From Bacteroidales bacterium (GTDB lineage: Bacteria; Bacteroidota; Bacteroidia; Bacteroidales; JAOZQN01), in the NCBI GenBank assembly GCA_029938985.1, contig JAOZTW010000323.1:1-6288 (forward strand): a DNA stretch of 6,288 bases, written 5' to 3'. Below, in pieces: positions 1 through 5,987 of this stretch (its first letter is position 1; the number at the start of each line of letters is the position of its first letter). The notes under the pieces are model-generated. The model saw only the letters and a list, made by a program, of their open reading frames with translations, did not search any database and was not told the DNA's origin. The position numbers and the translations under genes were made by a program.

Positions 1-151
1 TTTTTACAAATCATTGATAATCATCACAAAATGAACACAAAAACTTTAGTAAATTAAAAATACAAATGTGTAAAAACTTTTGTATGGGTACTTAGCTATC
101 TTATTATTAAAATTCTCCACACAAAGAGATGATTAAAACATATTTATACAG
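1..151. other. Leader region upstream of the membrane-protein gene; no supported gene
   Basis: This AT-rich stretch carries no gene I can support. Plus frame 1 is open from the window edge to a TAA at 55-57 (18 codons), so the tail of a gene lying further left is possible, but the piece is too short and featureless to call. A degenerate -7-like element, AACTTTTG at 75-82 (consensus TAnnTTTG, first T missing), is the best promoter candidate for the gene at 152, and it has no clear -33 partner. The bases just before the ATG are A/T-rich without a Shine-Dalgarno sequence. Confidence 0.4.
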
Positions 152-1423
152 ATGAAAAAGATATTTTTATTGTTAATATTTACTCTAATATTAAGTTTTG
201 GCTACTCGCAAGACACAATTAAAGAACCTGTTAATAATTCGGTAAATAAAAACACAAGATTAATTACCGACAATATTGACATTTTCGAAGTTTTTGGTCC
301 TGTTTTGCCAATTGCTTTATCTCCTTTTTTTGGAGTAGCAATAACCTCACTCGCTTCTATTTTAGCAAAAAATGATGTATTTGAAAACGAATATCTATCC
401 ACACATCCACTATTGAATAATTGGCCAGTACTTGTTGTTTTTCTGTTGTTGACAATACTCACTGCTTTACCCAAATACACTAAAATTACCGGGCAGTTTG
501 CCCTAATAATTGCAAAAATTGAAGATTATGCAGGTTTAATTATATTGTTAATAATTCAAATAATACCACAATTGTTAAGCAACAATCAATCTGAGAGCAT
601 CACAATTGTACATCAAGCTGGATTTTTTGAATTTAGTTATACCACATTAATTGCAGTTGCCTCAGTAGCAAATATGTATGTAATAAAAGTAGTCAGATTT
701 TTCTTTGATTTTTTAATTTATCTATCTCCAATTCCAGCAGTTGATGCCGTATTTGATAACATAAAAAAAGGATTTATTATATTTATTATTTCACTCTATG
801 CAATCAATCCACTTCTTGCATTTATTGCTAATGTGCTAATATTTTTAATGTCGGCAATAATGTTTAGCTGGGTAAATAGGCGAGTTGTTTATTTTGAAAA
901 TATTTATATTGACCCTCGCAAAGCAAAGATTTTAAAAAAATATCCACACCTTGTAGATAAAAAATTGCCTCGCAAAATAGCCAAAAAACATGAGTTTTTA
1001 CAGTTTGCAGTCATAGCTTTTCCTTTGAAAAGAATGGGGGCTTTTAAAAGAAAAATGAAATGCTGGTTGGTAAGCGATAATAATTCATTATTTTTATATA
1101 AAAATAGATTTATTTTAAAGCCAAGAGTTTTAGACCTAAATAAATATCAAAATAAACTAAATATTGGAGAGGATATTTTTTGGATAAGAGTAGAAGAACC
1201 AGAAAAATACTATCGTTTAAAGTTAGATATTAGTAATATCTATAAGCCGTATTATGAGGATATTAAAATTATTGGAGATTTTAATGACCTCGGAGACGTA
1301 GGAGCAAAAGATTTGATTAATAAAGCAAAAAATGCAGTAAAAGACAAAACTGTACTACTTTACAACAAAATTAAATCAATTGGTAACAACGATGACAAAC
1401 GATTAATAATTGAAAAAGAATAA
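152..1423 (+). CDS. Multi-pass membrane protein of unknown function with N-terminal signal sequence
   Basis: I do not recognise this 423-residue protein with certainty. Residues 1-20 (MKKIFLLLIFTLILSFGYSQ) look like a Bacteroidota signal peptide cut before Gln20 or Asp21. Hydrophobic segments follow at about 47-71, 91-106, 126-142, 160-191 and 207-241, broken by short loops containing Pro and acidic residues. After the last segment the chain turns basic (NRR at 242-244, then many Lys/Arg), and about 180 residues form a soluble, mixed alpha/beta tail, probably cytoplasmic by the positive-inside rule. The order of short hydrophobic segments with Pro-rich turns is faintly like DUF4126 membrane proteins; this is inference only. 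The start is supported by the signal peptide directly after the ATG. maf begins 3 bp after its stop, so the two are probably co-transcribed and translationally coupled. Confidence is high for the gene and low for any function. Confidence 0.85.
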   Translation: MKKIFLLLIFTLILSFGYSQDTIKEPVNNSVNKNTRLITDNIDIFEVFGPVLPIALSPFFGVAITSLASILAKNDVFENEYLSTHPLLNNWPVLVVFLLLTILTALPKYTKITGQFALIIAKIEDYAGLIILLIIQIIPQLLSNNQSESITIVHQAGFFEFSYTTLIAVASVANMYVIKVVRFFFDFLIYLSPIPAVDAVFDNIKKGFIIFIISLYAINPLLAFIANVLIFLMSAIMFSWVNRRVVYFENIYIDPRKAKILKKYPHLVDKKLPRKIAKKHEFLQFAVIAFPLKRMGAFKRKMKCWLVSDNNSLFLYKNRFILKPRVLDLNKYQNKLNIGEDIFWIRVEEPEKYYRLKLDISNIYKPYYEDIKIIGDFNDLGDVGAKDLINKAKNAVKDKTVLLYNKIKSIGNNDDKRLIIEKE

Positions 1424-1426
1424 TTT

Positions 1427-2011
1427 ATGTTTTTAAATAAAATAAATAAATACGATATATTGCTTGCTTCAAAATCACCAAGAAGACAACAATTATTAAA
1501 AGAAGTAGGAATAAATTTCAGACTAATTACAAAAAATGGAATTAAAGAAGAATATCCAGATAATTTAGTTAAAGAAGAAATAGCTATTTTTTTATCAAAA
1601 TTAAAAGCTAAAGCCTTTGTTAATGAATTAAAAGCTAATACAATACTAATAACAGCTGATACTATTGTTTGTAACAATAATATAGTTCTTGGCAAACCAA
1701 AAGATTATAATGACGCAATAAATATTATCAGTTCTTTATCAGGAAAACAACATACAGTTATTACTGGAATGTGCTTAACTTCGTTGAATAAGCAAAAAAG
1801 TTTTTATTCATCAACTGAAGTTTTTTTCAAAAATTTATCTTTTGAAGAAATTGATTACTACGTAAAAAACTATAAACCTTATGATAAGGCTGGTGCTTAT
1901 GGAATTCAAGAATGGATAGGATATATTGGAATAGAAAAAATAATTGGTTCGTATTTTAATGTAGTTGGCTTGCCTATTCAAAAACTATATGAAGAATTAA
2001 TGAAATTTTAA
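1427..2011 (+). CDS. maf: Maf family nucleoside triphosphate pyrophosphatase (YhdE type, dTTP/UTP)
   Basis: A cytoplasmic house-cleaning enzyme that should hydrolyse nucleoside triphosphates to the monophosphate and pyrophosphate. At 194 residues it has full family length. The family signature is complete: substrate-binding loop SKSPRR at 15-20, ADTIV at 77-81 with the metal/catalytic Asp78, GKP at 89-91, and DKAGAYGIQ at 153-161 with Lys154 and Gln161. The end of the fold, FNVVGLP, is at 177-183. The DKAGAYGIQ form points to the YhdE-like branch, which prefers dTTP, UTP and modified pyrimidine nucleotides, rather than the YceF-like branch. Family members have also been linked to septum formation and division arrest in Bacillus. 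The ATG lies 3 bp after the upstream stop with no promoter between, so it is probably expressed with the membrane protein. There is no obvious intrinsic terminator after it. The substrate call is by motif only. Confidence 0.95.
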   Translation: MFLNKINKYDILLASKSPRRQQLLKEVGINFRLITKNGIKEEYPDNLVKEEIAIFLSKLKAKAFVNELKANTILITADTIVCNNNIVLGKPKDYNDAINIISSLSGKQHTVITGMCLTSLNKQKSFYSSTEVFFKNLSFEEIDYYVKNYKPYDKAGAYGIQEWIGYIGIEKIIGSYFNVVGLPIQKLYEELMKF

Positions 2012-2028
2012 ATAAAAACTGTACAAAA

Positions 2029-2061
2029 TTTGTTATTATCATAATTAAATTTGTATCTTTG
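2029..2061 (+). promoter_or_regulatory. Bacteroidota-type promoter for the exonuclease gene
   Basis: The -33 element TTTG (2029-2032) and the -7 element TATCTTTG (2054-2061, a perfect TAnnTTTG) are separated by 21 bp, within the 19-21 bp usual for the primary sigma factor of this phylum. Transcription should begin near 2066, giving a leader of about 43 nt before the ATG at 2109. It lies wholly in the 97-bp maf-exonuclease gap, so the exonuclease probably forms its own transcription unit. Confidence 0.7.
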
Positions 2062-2108
2062 CATTTTAAATTTAAAAAATAATTGAAAACTTTTGTAATC
2101 AAAAAATT

Positions 2109-2678
2109 ATGTACTTACTGTTTGATACCGAAACAACTGGCTTACCTTTAAACTGGAAAGCTCCAGTAACAAAAATAGATAATTGGCCTCGCCTTGTGCA
2201 AATAGCATGGCTTACGTATAATAACAACGGAGAACCCATTGAACAAAAGGATTATATAATTTATCCTGATGGTTTTTCTATACCAAAAGAAGCCTCTAAA
2301 GTACATAGAATAACAACTGAAAGAGCAAAAAAAGAAGGAGTTAAATTAGAAACGATATTAACTGAATTTGCAAATCTAATAGAACAAGCAGATTATATTG
2401 TGGCTCATAATATAAATTTTGATGAAAAAATTATTGGTTCAGAGTTTATTAGAAATAAAATTGCTAACAAACTTTTCTCCAAACCAAGACTTTGCACAAT
2501 GAAAGCTTCTACTAATTATTGTAAACTTCCTGGACGATATGGATATAAATGGCCTAAATTATCAGAATTACATATCAAATTATTTGGAAAAGACTTTGAA
2601 GGAGCACACGATGCTGCGGCTGATATTAGAGCAACAGGTAAATGTTTTTGGGAATTAAAAAAATTAAAACTTATTTAG
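2109..2678 (+). CDS. DnaQ-like DEDDh 3'-5' exonuclease (Pol III epsilon-type, stand-alone)
   Basis: Predicted 3'-5' exonuclease acting on DNA or RNA ends with two metal ions. All five DEDDh residues are visible: Asp6 and Glu8 in FDTETTG (ExoI motif), Asp105 in HNINFD (ExoII), and His167 and Asp172 in HDAAADIRAT (ExoIII). The 189 residues cover just one exonuclease domain, with no polymerase, helicase or GIY-YIG nuclease fused to it. An insert at about 12-27, between the ExoI motif and the WPRLVQIAW strand, includes NWKAPVTKIDNWPR. Proteins like this are often annotated as DNA polymerase III epsilon subunit. I see no evident C-terminal clamp or alpha-binding segment, so a proofreading role is uncertain, and repair or RNA trimming is equally possible. 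The ATG sits after an A-rich leader and places the catalytic Asp at residue 6, as expected for the fold. Its own promoter lies at 2029-2061. Confidence 0.93.
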   Translation: MYLLFDTETTGLPLNWKAPVTKIDNWPRLVQIAWLTYNNNGEPIEQKDYIIYPDGFSIPKEASKVHRITTERAKKEGVKLETILTEFANLIEQADYIVAHNINFDEKIIGSEFIRNKIANKLFSKPRLCTMKASTNYCKLPGRYGYKWPKLSELHIKLFGKDFEGAHDAAADIRATGKCFWELKKLKLI

Positions 2679-2843
2679 TGAAAAAAAATATCGAACCCCA
2701 ATCTACTTGTTTATTTTTACAGAGGCTATTATTTTTCAATAAATTTTTTGGTTCTAGTAGTATTATTTATCACAAAATTATTTTACTGTAAATAGCATAT
2801 TACTAATGATATAAAAAAGAAATAAAAATAATATTCATGACAA

Positions 2844-2878
2844 TATTTCATAATTGTTTTTTTATTAATTGTGAAATA
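2844..2878. repeat. AT-rich inverted repeat (12-bp stem, 11-nt loop)
   Basis: TATTTCATAATT (2844-2855) pairs with AATTGTGAAATA (2867-2878) with a single G-U type mismatch, around the T-rich loop 2856-2866. It lies 166 bp after the exonuclease stop. The stem is almost purely A/T and no U-tract follows on the plus strand, so it is a weak terminator candidate. In DNA this AT-rich it could partly be chance. Confidence 0.4.
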
Positions 2879-2920
2879 ATATAAATTGAAAAAATATTTA
2901 ACATTTTTTTTCGTTATAAA

Positions 2921-2952
2921 CTTGACAAAAACAAAGTTTTTTTTTAACTTTG
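2921..2952 (+). promoter_or_regulatory. Near-consensus Bacteroidota promoter with an overlapping inverted repeat
   Basis: TTG at 2922-2924 (context CTTGAC) and TAACTTTG at 2945-2952 (a perfect TAnnTTTG) are 20 bp apart, the spacing expected for the primary sigma factor of this phylum. A start near 2957-2959 is predicted. No protein gene follows; an intrinsic terminator lies about 25-50 bp downstream. A perfect 11-bp inverted repeat (AAAACAAAGTT 2928-2938, AACTTTGTTTT 2946-2956) straddles the spacer and -7 element. It could be an operator or simply a by-product of the A/T tracts. Confidence 0.6.
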
Positions 2953-2956
2953 TTTT

Positions 2957-3008
2957 GTTTTAGGTTAATTTTTGGTTTTAAGAGAGTTCCGAGGGGGACT
3001 CTCTTTTT
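2957..3008 (+). ncRNA. Candidate small RNA of about 50 nt
   Basis: Inferred from layout: a near-consensus promoter ends at 2952, and a strong hairpin with a T-run ends at 3008. The predicted transcript is a short U/A-rich single-stranded head (about 2957-2979) followed by the GC-rich stem-loop, with no start codon plus ORF of useful length contained in it. I cannot match it to a named RNA family. Alternatives are a terminated leader (attenuator), although no credible gene follows, or a repeated element that happens to lie next to a promoter. Its end points are estimates. Confidence 0.4.
2980..3008 (+). terminator. Strong intrinsic terminator-like hairpin
   Basis: AAGAGAGTTCC (2980-2990) pairs with GGGACTCTCTT (2995-3005) over 11 bp, including one G-U pair, around the tetraloop GAGG. 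The 3' arm runs into five consecutive Ts (3004-3008). It is the most GC-rich short stretch of the gap, including a GGGGG run, which stands out in its AT-rich surroundings. The hairpin and U-tract polarity fit termination of plus-strand transcription. It is too far (over 300 bp) from the exonuclease stop to be its obvious terminator, so it most likely ends the short transcript started at about 2957. Confidence 0.7.
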
Positions 3009-3055
3009 ATTTGTTTTAATAAATAAAACTGGAATTAAGAATTATAAAATTTCTG

Positions 3056-3085
3056 CTTTGTCAAAGTTTTTTCACTTTGACAAAG
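3056..3085. repeat. Perfect 12-bp inverted repeat built from two CTTTGnCAAAG palindromes
   Basis: CTTTGTCAAAGT (3056-3067) and ACTTTGACAAAG (3074-3085) are perfect reverse complements around the 6-nt loop TTTTTC. Each arm is itself a palindrome of the form CTTTG-n-CAAAG, so the DNA can fold as one long hairpin or as two small ones. A third copy lies at 3119-3129. No U-tract follows on the plus strand (TTGTAATT). On the minus strand the right-hand side is followed by GCAGAAATTTT, a poor tract. Confidence 0.75.
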
Positions 3086-3110
3086 TTGTAATTCGCAGTA
3101 TATTCGTGAT

Positions 3111-3138
3111 AGCCACAACTTTGGCAAAGGGCTTTTTT
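3111..3138 (+). terminator. Third CTTTGnCAAAG copy inside a terminator-like hairpin
   Basis: AGCC (3111-3114) pairs with GGCT (3130-3133), enclosing the palindrome CTTTGGCAAAG (3119-3129), whose CTTT/AAAG arms pair around GGC. ACAA (3115-3118) bulges on one side. Six Ts (3133-3138) follow the 3' arm. The polarity suits weak termination of plus-strand transcripts; the bulge and short outer stem make this uncertain. Confidence 0.4.
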
Positions 3139-3174
3139 GTTCAACTTTAAGTGGGTAGCCTATTTGCTTATTTT

Positions 3175-3182
3175 CAAAGATA
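3175..3182 (-). promoter_or_regulatory. Possible minus-strand promoter -7 element
   Basis: Read on the minus strand this is TATCTTTG, a perfect TAnnTTTG. The nearest upstream TTTG (plus 3206-3209) lies 23 bp away, slightly more than the usual 19-21 bp. It would fire leftward through the hairpin cluster, where there is no minus-strand gene. An 8-bp match with four fixed A/T-rich positions is easy to meet by chance. Confidence 0.25.
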
Positions 3183-3231
3183 GAACTTGGAGTTGTATTT
3201 ATTCACAAAGCCTATAAGTCATAATAATATA

Positions 3232-3735
3232 TTAAAAACCAAAAATTTTCATTAACCGTTTGCGTCGTTTCTTTTTAACTTGTTGCTTTTTTTCAAAATG
3301 TTTTAACCTAACTTTAATTTTTTTTAAAAAAGAATTAAAATCCTTATCCGAAATATTATCTTTATAACGAATAATCATTACAGAAAAAATATCTGATTCA
3401 TATTTATATCTTTCAGACTTGTACCCAAAAATCCCCATGCTCTCTTGCTTTATAAACTCTAATTTATTAATAACAAAATCTTCATTTTTTAAATTATTAG
3501 GAATAAAATTGCGAAGAGCCAATATATCAAATTTTAATTTTTTCCCATAATAAACAAAAACAGCATCTTTTTTAGAACTGGTGTTATACAATATAAAAGA
3601 ATTTTTTTTAATCTCAGTAAATAAAAAACCTTTAGGATGTTTTGCAGAAATAAAATCATTTTTTAAGCGTTTTTGCGAAAAAACATTTTGCAAAAAAAAC
3701 ATAATGACAAAAATAATTAGAATTTTTTTTCCCAT
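3232..3735 (-). CDS. Small exported protein of unknown function with a basic C-terminus
   Basis: I do not recognise this 167-residue protein. It opens with a clear signal peptide (MGKKILIIFVIMFFLQNVFS, cut before Gln21), so it should reach the periplasm or outer surface; there is no lipobox Cys. The mature part, about 146 residues, alternates short hydrophobic strands with charged turns (FLFTEI, FILYNT, AVFVYYGKK, FSVMIIRYKD), suggesting a small alpha/beta or beta-rich fold. From about 138 the tail is strongly basic (KKIKVRLKHFEKKQQVKKKRRKR), which could bind a polyanion such as lipopolysaccharide or nucleic acid; that is inference. No second hydrophobic segment is present. The start is fixed by the signal peptide. 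It stands alone on the minus strand and diverges from gyrB. A TATCTTTG element (3862-3869) could supply its promoter. No clear terminator follows the stop. Confidence 0.8.
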   Translation of the reverse strand: MGKKILIIFVIMFFLQNVFSQKRLKNDFISAKHPKGFLFTEIKKNSFILYNTSSKKDAVFVYYGKKLKFDILALRNFIPNNLKNEDFVINKLEFIKQESMGIFGYKSERYKYESDIFSVMIIRYKDNISDKDFNSFLKKIKVRLKHFEKKQQVKKKRRKRLMKIFGF

Positions 3736-3861
3736 AATTATGAGTATTTATTATTTTTAATATTGAAATTTTACATTATTTTATATGATAAATCAAAAGT
3801 TATCAATACATTAACAATATAAAAAATAAAAAAATAAGGTTTTTAATTTTTTATATATTCA

Positions 3862-3869
3862 CAAAGATA
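3862..3869 (-). promoter_or_regulatory. Candidate -7 element for the minus-strand exported-protein gene
   Basis: On the minus strand the bases read TATCTTTG, matching TAnnTTTG exactly. The predicted start is near 3856, giving a leader of about 120 nt before the ATG at 3735. There is no good -33 TTTG at 19-21 bp, so the call rests on the -7 element and its position alone. Confidence 0.35.
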
Positions 3870-3922
3870 ATATTTTTTTTATCAAACTAAATAAAAACAT
3901 TTTTTTATATAAAAAAAGTTAC

Positions 3923-3930
3923 TATATTTG
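3923..3930 (+). promoter_or_regulatory. Candidate -7 element of the gyrB promoter
   Basis: TATATTTG matches TAnnTTTG. At the expected -33 distance there is only a T-run (from about 3900) rather than TTTG. The predicted start is near 3935, leaving a leader of about 78 nt. The leader ends in an A-rich stretch (ACAAACA) just before the ATG, as is usual in this phylum in place of a Shine-Dalgarno sequence. Confidence 0.5.
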
Positions 3931-4013
3931 TGTTTTTGTAAAAAAAAAATAAACAACAAATCTTAAATTAAATTTCTTCGGATTTTAAATTCCATTTCAA
4001 CTTATAACAAACA

Positions 4014-5987
4014 ATGAACGAGACAGATAAAGACCTTGAAAAAGAAAAAAATGTAAGCAACAATGAATATTCAGCAAGTAATATCCAAGTATTAGAAGGG
4101 TTAGAAGCTGTTAGAAAACGCCCCGCAATGTACATTGGCGACATTGGTCAAAGAGGCTTACACCATTTAGTTTACGAAGTAGTAGATAACTCAATAGACG
4201 AAGCATTAGTTGGTCATTGTACCGAAATTAATGTATTTATTAACGAAGACAATTCTATTACCGTAAAAGATGACGGTAGAGGAATTCCTGTAGGAATTCA
4301 CGAAAAAGAAGGTCGCTCTGCTCTTGAAGTTGTACTTACTGTACTACATGCTGGTGGAAAATTTAATAAAAGTTCGTATAAAGTATCAGGCGGTTTGCAT
4401 GGAGTTGGTGTTTCTTGTGTTAATGCCTTATCAAAACAATTAAATGCCACTATTTACAGAGAAGGTAAAATTTATACACAAGATTATTCAATTGGTGCTC
4501 CTATAAACGAATTAAAAGTTATTGGGGAAACTGAACGAACAGGTACTACAATCACTTTTTTACCAGATGATTCTATATTTTCAGTTAAACATTATGAATT
4601 TGATATTTTATCCGCCCGTCTAAGAGAATTATCATTTCTAAATAAGGGAATATTACTAACAATTGTAGACAAAAGAGAAAAACACGAAAATGGAGAATAT
4701 AAATCTCATAAATTCTTATCCGAGGGTGGTTTAAAGGAATTTATAGATTATATTGATGCAAGTAGAGAACGACTTACTGGAAGTGTTATCTATTTAGAAA
4801 TCGAAAAAAATGGAATTCCAGTAGAAATAGCTTTACAATACAATACTTCTTACAGAGAAAATATTCGAACTTATGTTAACAATATCAACACTATAGAGGG
4901 TGGTACACATCTTACAGGTTTTAGACGTGGATTAACAAGAACTTTGAAACAATACACCGAAGAATCGGGAGTGCTATCCAAAAAGAAAATTACCATAAAT
5001 GGAGATGACTTCCGAGAAGGATTAACTGCTGTTGTTTCTGTTAAAGTAGCTGACCCACAATTTGAAGGTCAAACAAAAACCAAATTAGGTAACCGAGAAG
5101 TTAGTCTGGCAGTGGACCAGGCTGTTAGTGTTATGCTTAAAAATTACTTGGAAGAAAATCCAAACGATGCTAAGATTATTACAAGCAAAGTAATTTTGGC
5201 TGCTCAAGCTCGTATAGCTGCAAGAAAGGCAAGAGAACTTGTTCAAAAAAGTACTGTTTTAAAAGGAGGAGGTTTGCCTGGAAAACTTGCAGACTGTACG
5301 TCACGAGACCCCAGTAAAACAGAAGTTTATATTGTGGAGGGCGACTCGGCTGGTGGTACTGCAAAACAGGGACGTGATAGAATGTTTCAGGCTATATTGC
5401 CACTAAGAGGAAAAATATTGAATGTGGAAAAAGCAATGCAACATAAAATTTATGAAAACGAAGAAATTAGAAATATTTTCACTGCACTTGGCGTAACAAT
5501 AGGAACAGAGGAAGATAGCAAAGCTCTAAATATTGAAAAAATTCGCTATCACAAAGTGATTATTATGACCGATGCTGATGTTGATGGAAGTCATATTACG
5601 ACTCTTATTATGACGTTCTTTTTCAGGCACATGAAAGAAATTATTGAAAAAGGGTATCTTTATATTGCCACTCCGCCATTATACTTGGTTAAAAAAGGAA
5701 AATTTGCTCGTTATTGCTGGTCGGAGGAAGAACGATTAGAGGCTCTTAGAGAAGTTGGAGGAAAAGAAGAGTCTGTTCATATTCAACGCTATAAAGGTCT
5801 TGGAGAAATGAATGCAATTCAACTTTGGGACACAACTATGAACCCAGACACACGGACTTTAAGACAAGTAGAAATAGAAAATCCAACAGAAGCCGACCAT
5901 ACATTCTCTATGCTTATGGGGGGAGAAGTGCCTCCAAGAAGAGCATTTATTGAACAAAATGCAACTTATGCAAATATTGATGCTTAA
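4014..5987 (+). CDS. gyrB: DNA gyrase subunit B (type IIA topoisomerase ATPase subunit)
   Basis: ATP-driven subunit that with GyrA introduces negative supercoils into chromosomal DNA. The 657 residues are complete and lack the C-terminal insert that lengthens the E. coli protein (804). In order: GHKL ATPase with Glu55 and Asn59 in YEVVDNSIDEA, DDGRGIP at 86-92 and the ATP lid GGLHGVGVS at 126-134; transducer domain with the ATP-contacting Gln353/Lys355 in QTKTKLG; TOPRIM metal site with Glu442 in EGDSAGG and Asp520, Asp522 and Asp524 in DADVDGSHI; and the C-terminal RYKGLGEMN at 592-600. IQVLEGLEAVRKRPAMYIGD (24-43) is typical gyrase/topo IV B sequence. GyrB rather than ParE is chosen from overall length and the motif wording (Gln595-type QRYKGLGEMN, DPQFEGQTK). 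Arg465 occupies the position of E. coli Lys447, a conservative change. The ATG gives a short 23-residue, charged N-terminal arm. No known partner gene lies beside it. Confidence 0.97.
   Translation: MNETDKDLEKEKNVSNNEYSASNIQVLEGLEAVRKRPAMYIGDIGQRGLHHLVYEVVDNSIDEALVGHCTEINVFINEDNSITVKDDGRGIPVGIHEKEGRSALEVVLTVLHAGGKFNKSSYKVSGGLHGVGVSCVNALSKQLNATIYREGKIYTQDYSIGAPINELKVIGETERTGTTITFLPDDSIFSVKHYEFDILSARLRELSFLNKGILLTIVDKREKHENGEYKSHKFLSEGGLKEFIDYIDASRERLTGSVIYLEIEKNGIPVEIALQYNTSYRENIRTYVNNINTIEGGTHLTGFRRGLTRTLKQYTEESGVLSKKKITINGDDFREGLTAVVSVKVADPQFEGQTKTKLGNREVSLAVDQAVSVMLKNYLEENPNDAKIITSKVILAAQARIAARKARELVQKSTVLKGGGLPGKLADCTSRDPSKTEVYIVEGDSAGGTAKQGRDRMFQAILPLRGKILNVEKAMQHKIYENEEIRNIFTALGVTIGTEEDSKALNIEKIRYHKVIIMTDADVDGSHITTLIMTFFFRHMKEIIEKGYLYIATPPLYLVKKGKFARYCWSEEERLEALREVGGKEESVHIQRYKGLGEMNAIQLWDTTMNPDTRTLRQVEIENPTEADHTFSMLMGGEVPPRRAFIEQNATYANIDA

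Larger units (their letters stand above)
2679..3231. other. 553-bp hairpin-rich intergenic region without a credible protein gene
   Basis: Between the stop of the exonuclease and the stop of the minus-strand gene there is no ORF with protein-like composition. The first 160 bp are plain AT-rich sequence with no clear terminator. From 2844 on there are several inverted repeats: 2844-2878, 2928-2956 (overlapping a promoter), 2980-3005 (terminator-like), 3056-3085 and 3111-3133. A 66-codon ORF at 2950-3150 runs through four of these structures and starts inside a promoter -7 box, so I do not call it a gene. The region reads as regulatory or small-RNA DNA. Confidence 0.6.
3736..4013. promoter_or_regulatory. 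Divergent promoter region between the exported protein and gyrB
   Basis: This 278-bp, very AT-rich gap separates two divergently read genes. It carries one candidate -7 element for each direction (3862-3869 minus, 3923-3930 plus) about 54 bp apart, with long A and T runs between and around them that may bend DNA. I see no small ORF, tRNA or riboswitch-like fold. The short repeat AAATC/GATTT around 3959-3985 in the gyrB leader is too weak to call a structure. Confidence 0.5.

Noticed and set aside
1..57. Open plus frame at the left edge, considered as the tail of an upstream gene
   Set aside because: Only 18 codons with no recognisable motif; an open frame this short is common by chance.
389..402. 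CTATCCACA, one mismatch from a DnaA box, considered as a replication origin signal
   Set aside because: A single imperfect box within coding sequence; no cluster of boxes, no dnaA gene and no AT-rich unwinding element next to it.
202..480. Minus-strand ORF inside the membrane-protein gene
   Set aside because: Antisense shadow of a gene with a signal peptide and membrane segments; no promoter or family features of its own.
1360..1695. Minus-strand ORF across the membrane-protein/maf junction
   Set aside because: Antisense to the conserved Maf motifs; hydrophobic only because it complements Lys/Asn/Ile-rich codons.
2950..3150. 66-codon plus-strand ORF in the hairpin-rich gap
   Set aside because: It starts inside a promoter -7 box, runs through a terminator-like hairpin and three CTTTGnCAAAG palindromes, and has no recognisable domain. 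The VPRGT string is simply the hairpin GTTCCGAGGGGGACT read as codons.
3200..3866. Identical 11-mer TATTCACAAAG on both sides of the exported-protein gene (3200-3210 and 3856-3866), considered as insertion target duplication
   Set aside because: Several 11-bp repeats are expected by chance in an AT-rich window of this size, there is no transposase, and both copies partly reflect promoter-like words.
5179..5364. Minus-strand ORF inside gyrB
   Set aside because: Antisense to the conserved gyrase region leading into TOPRIM.
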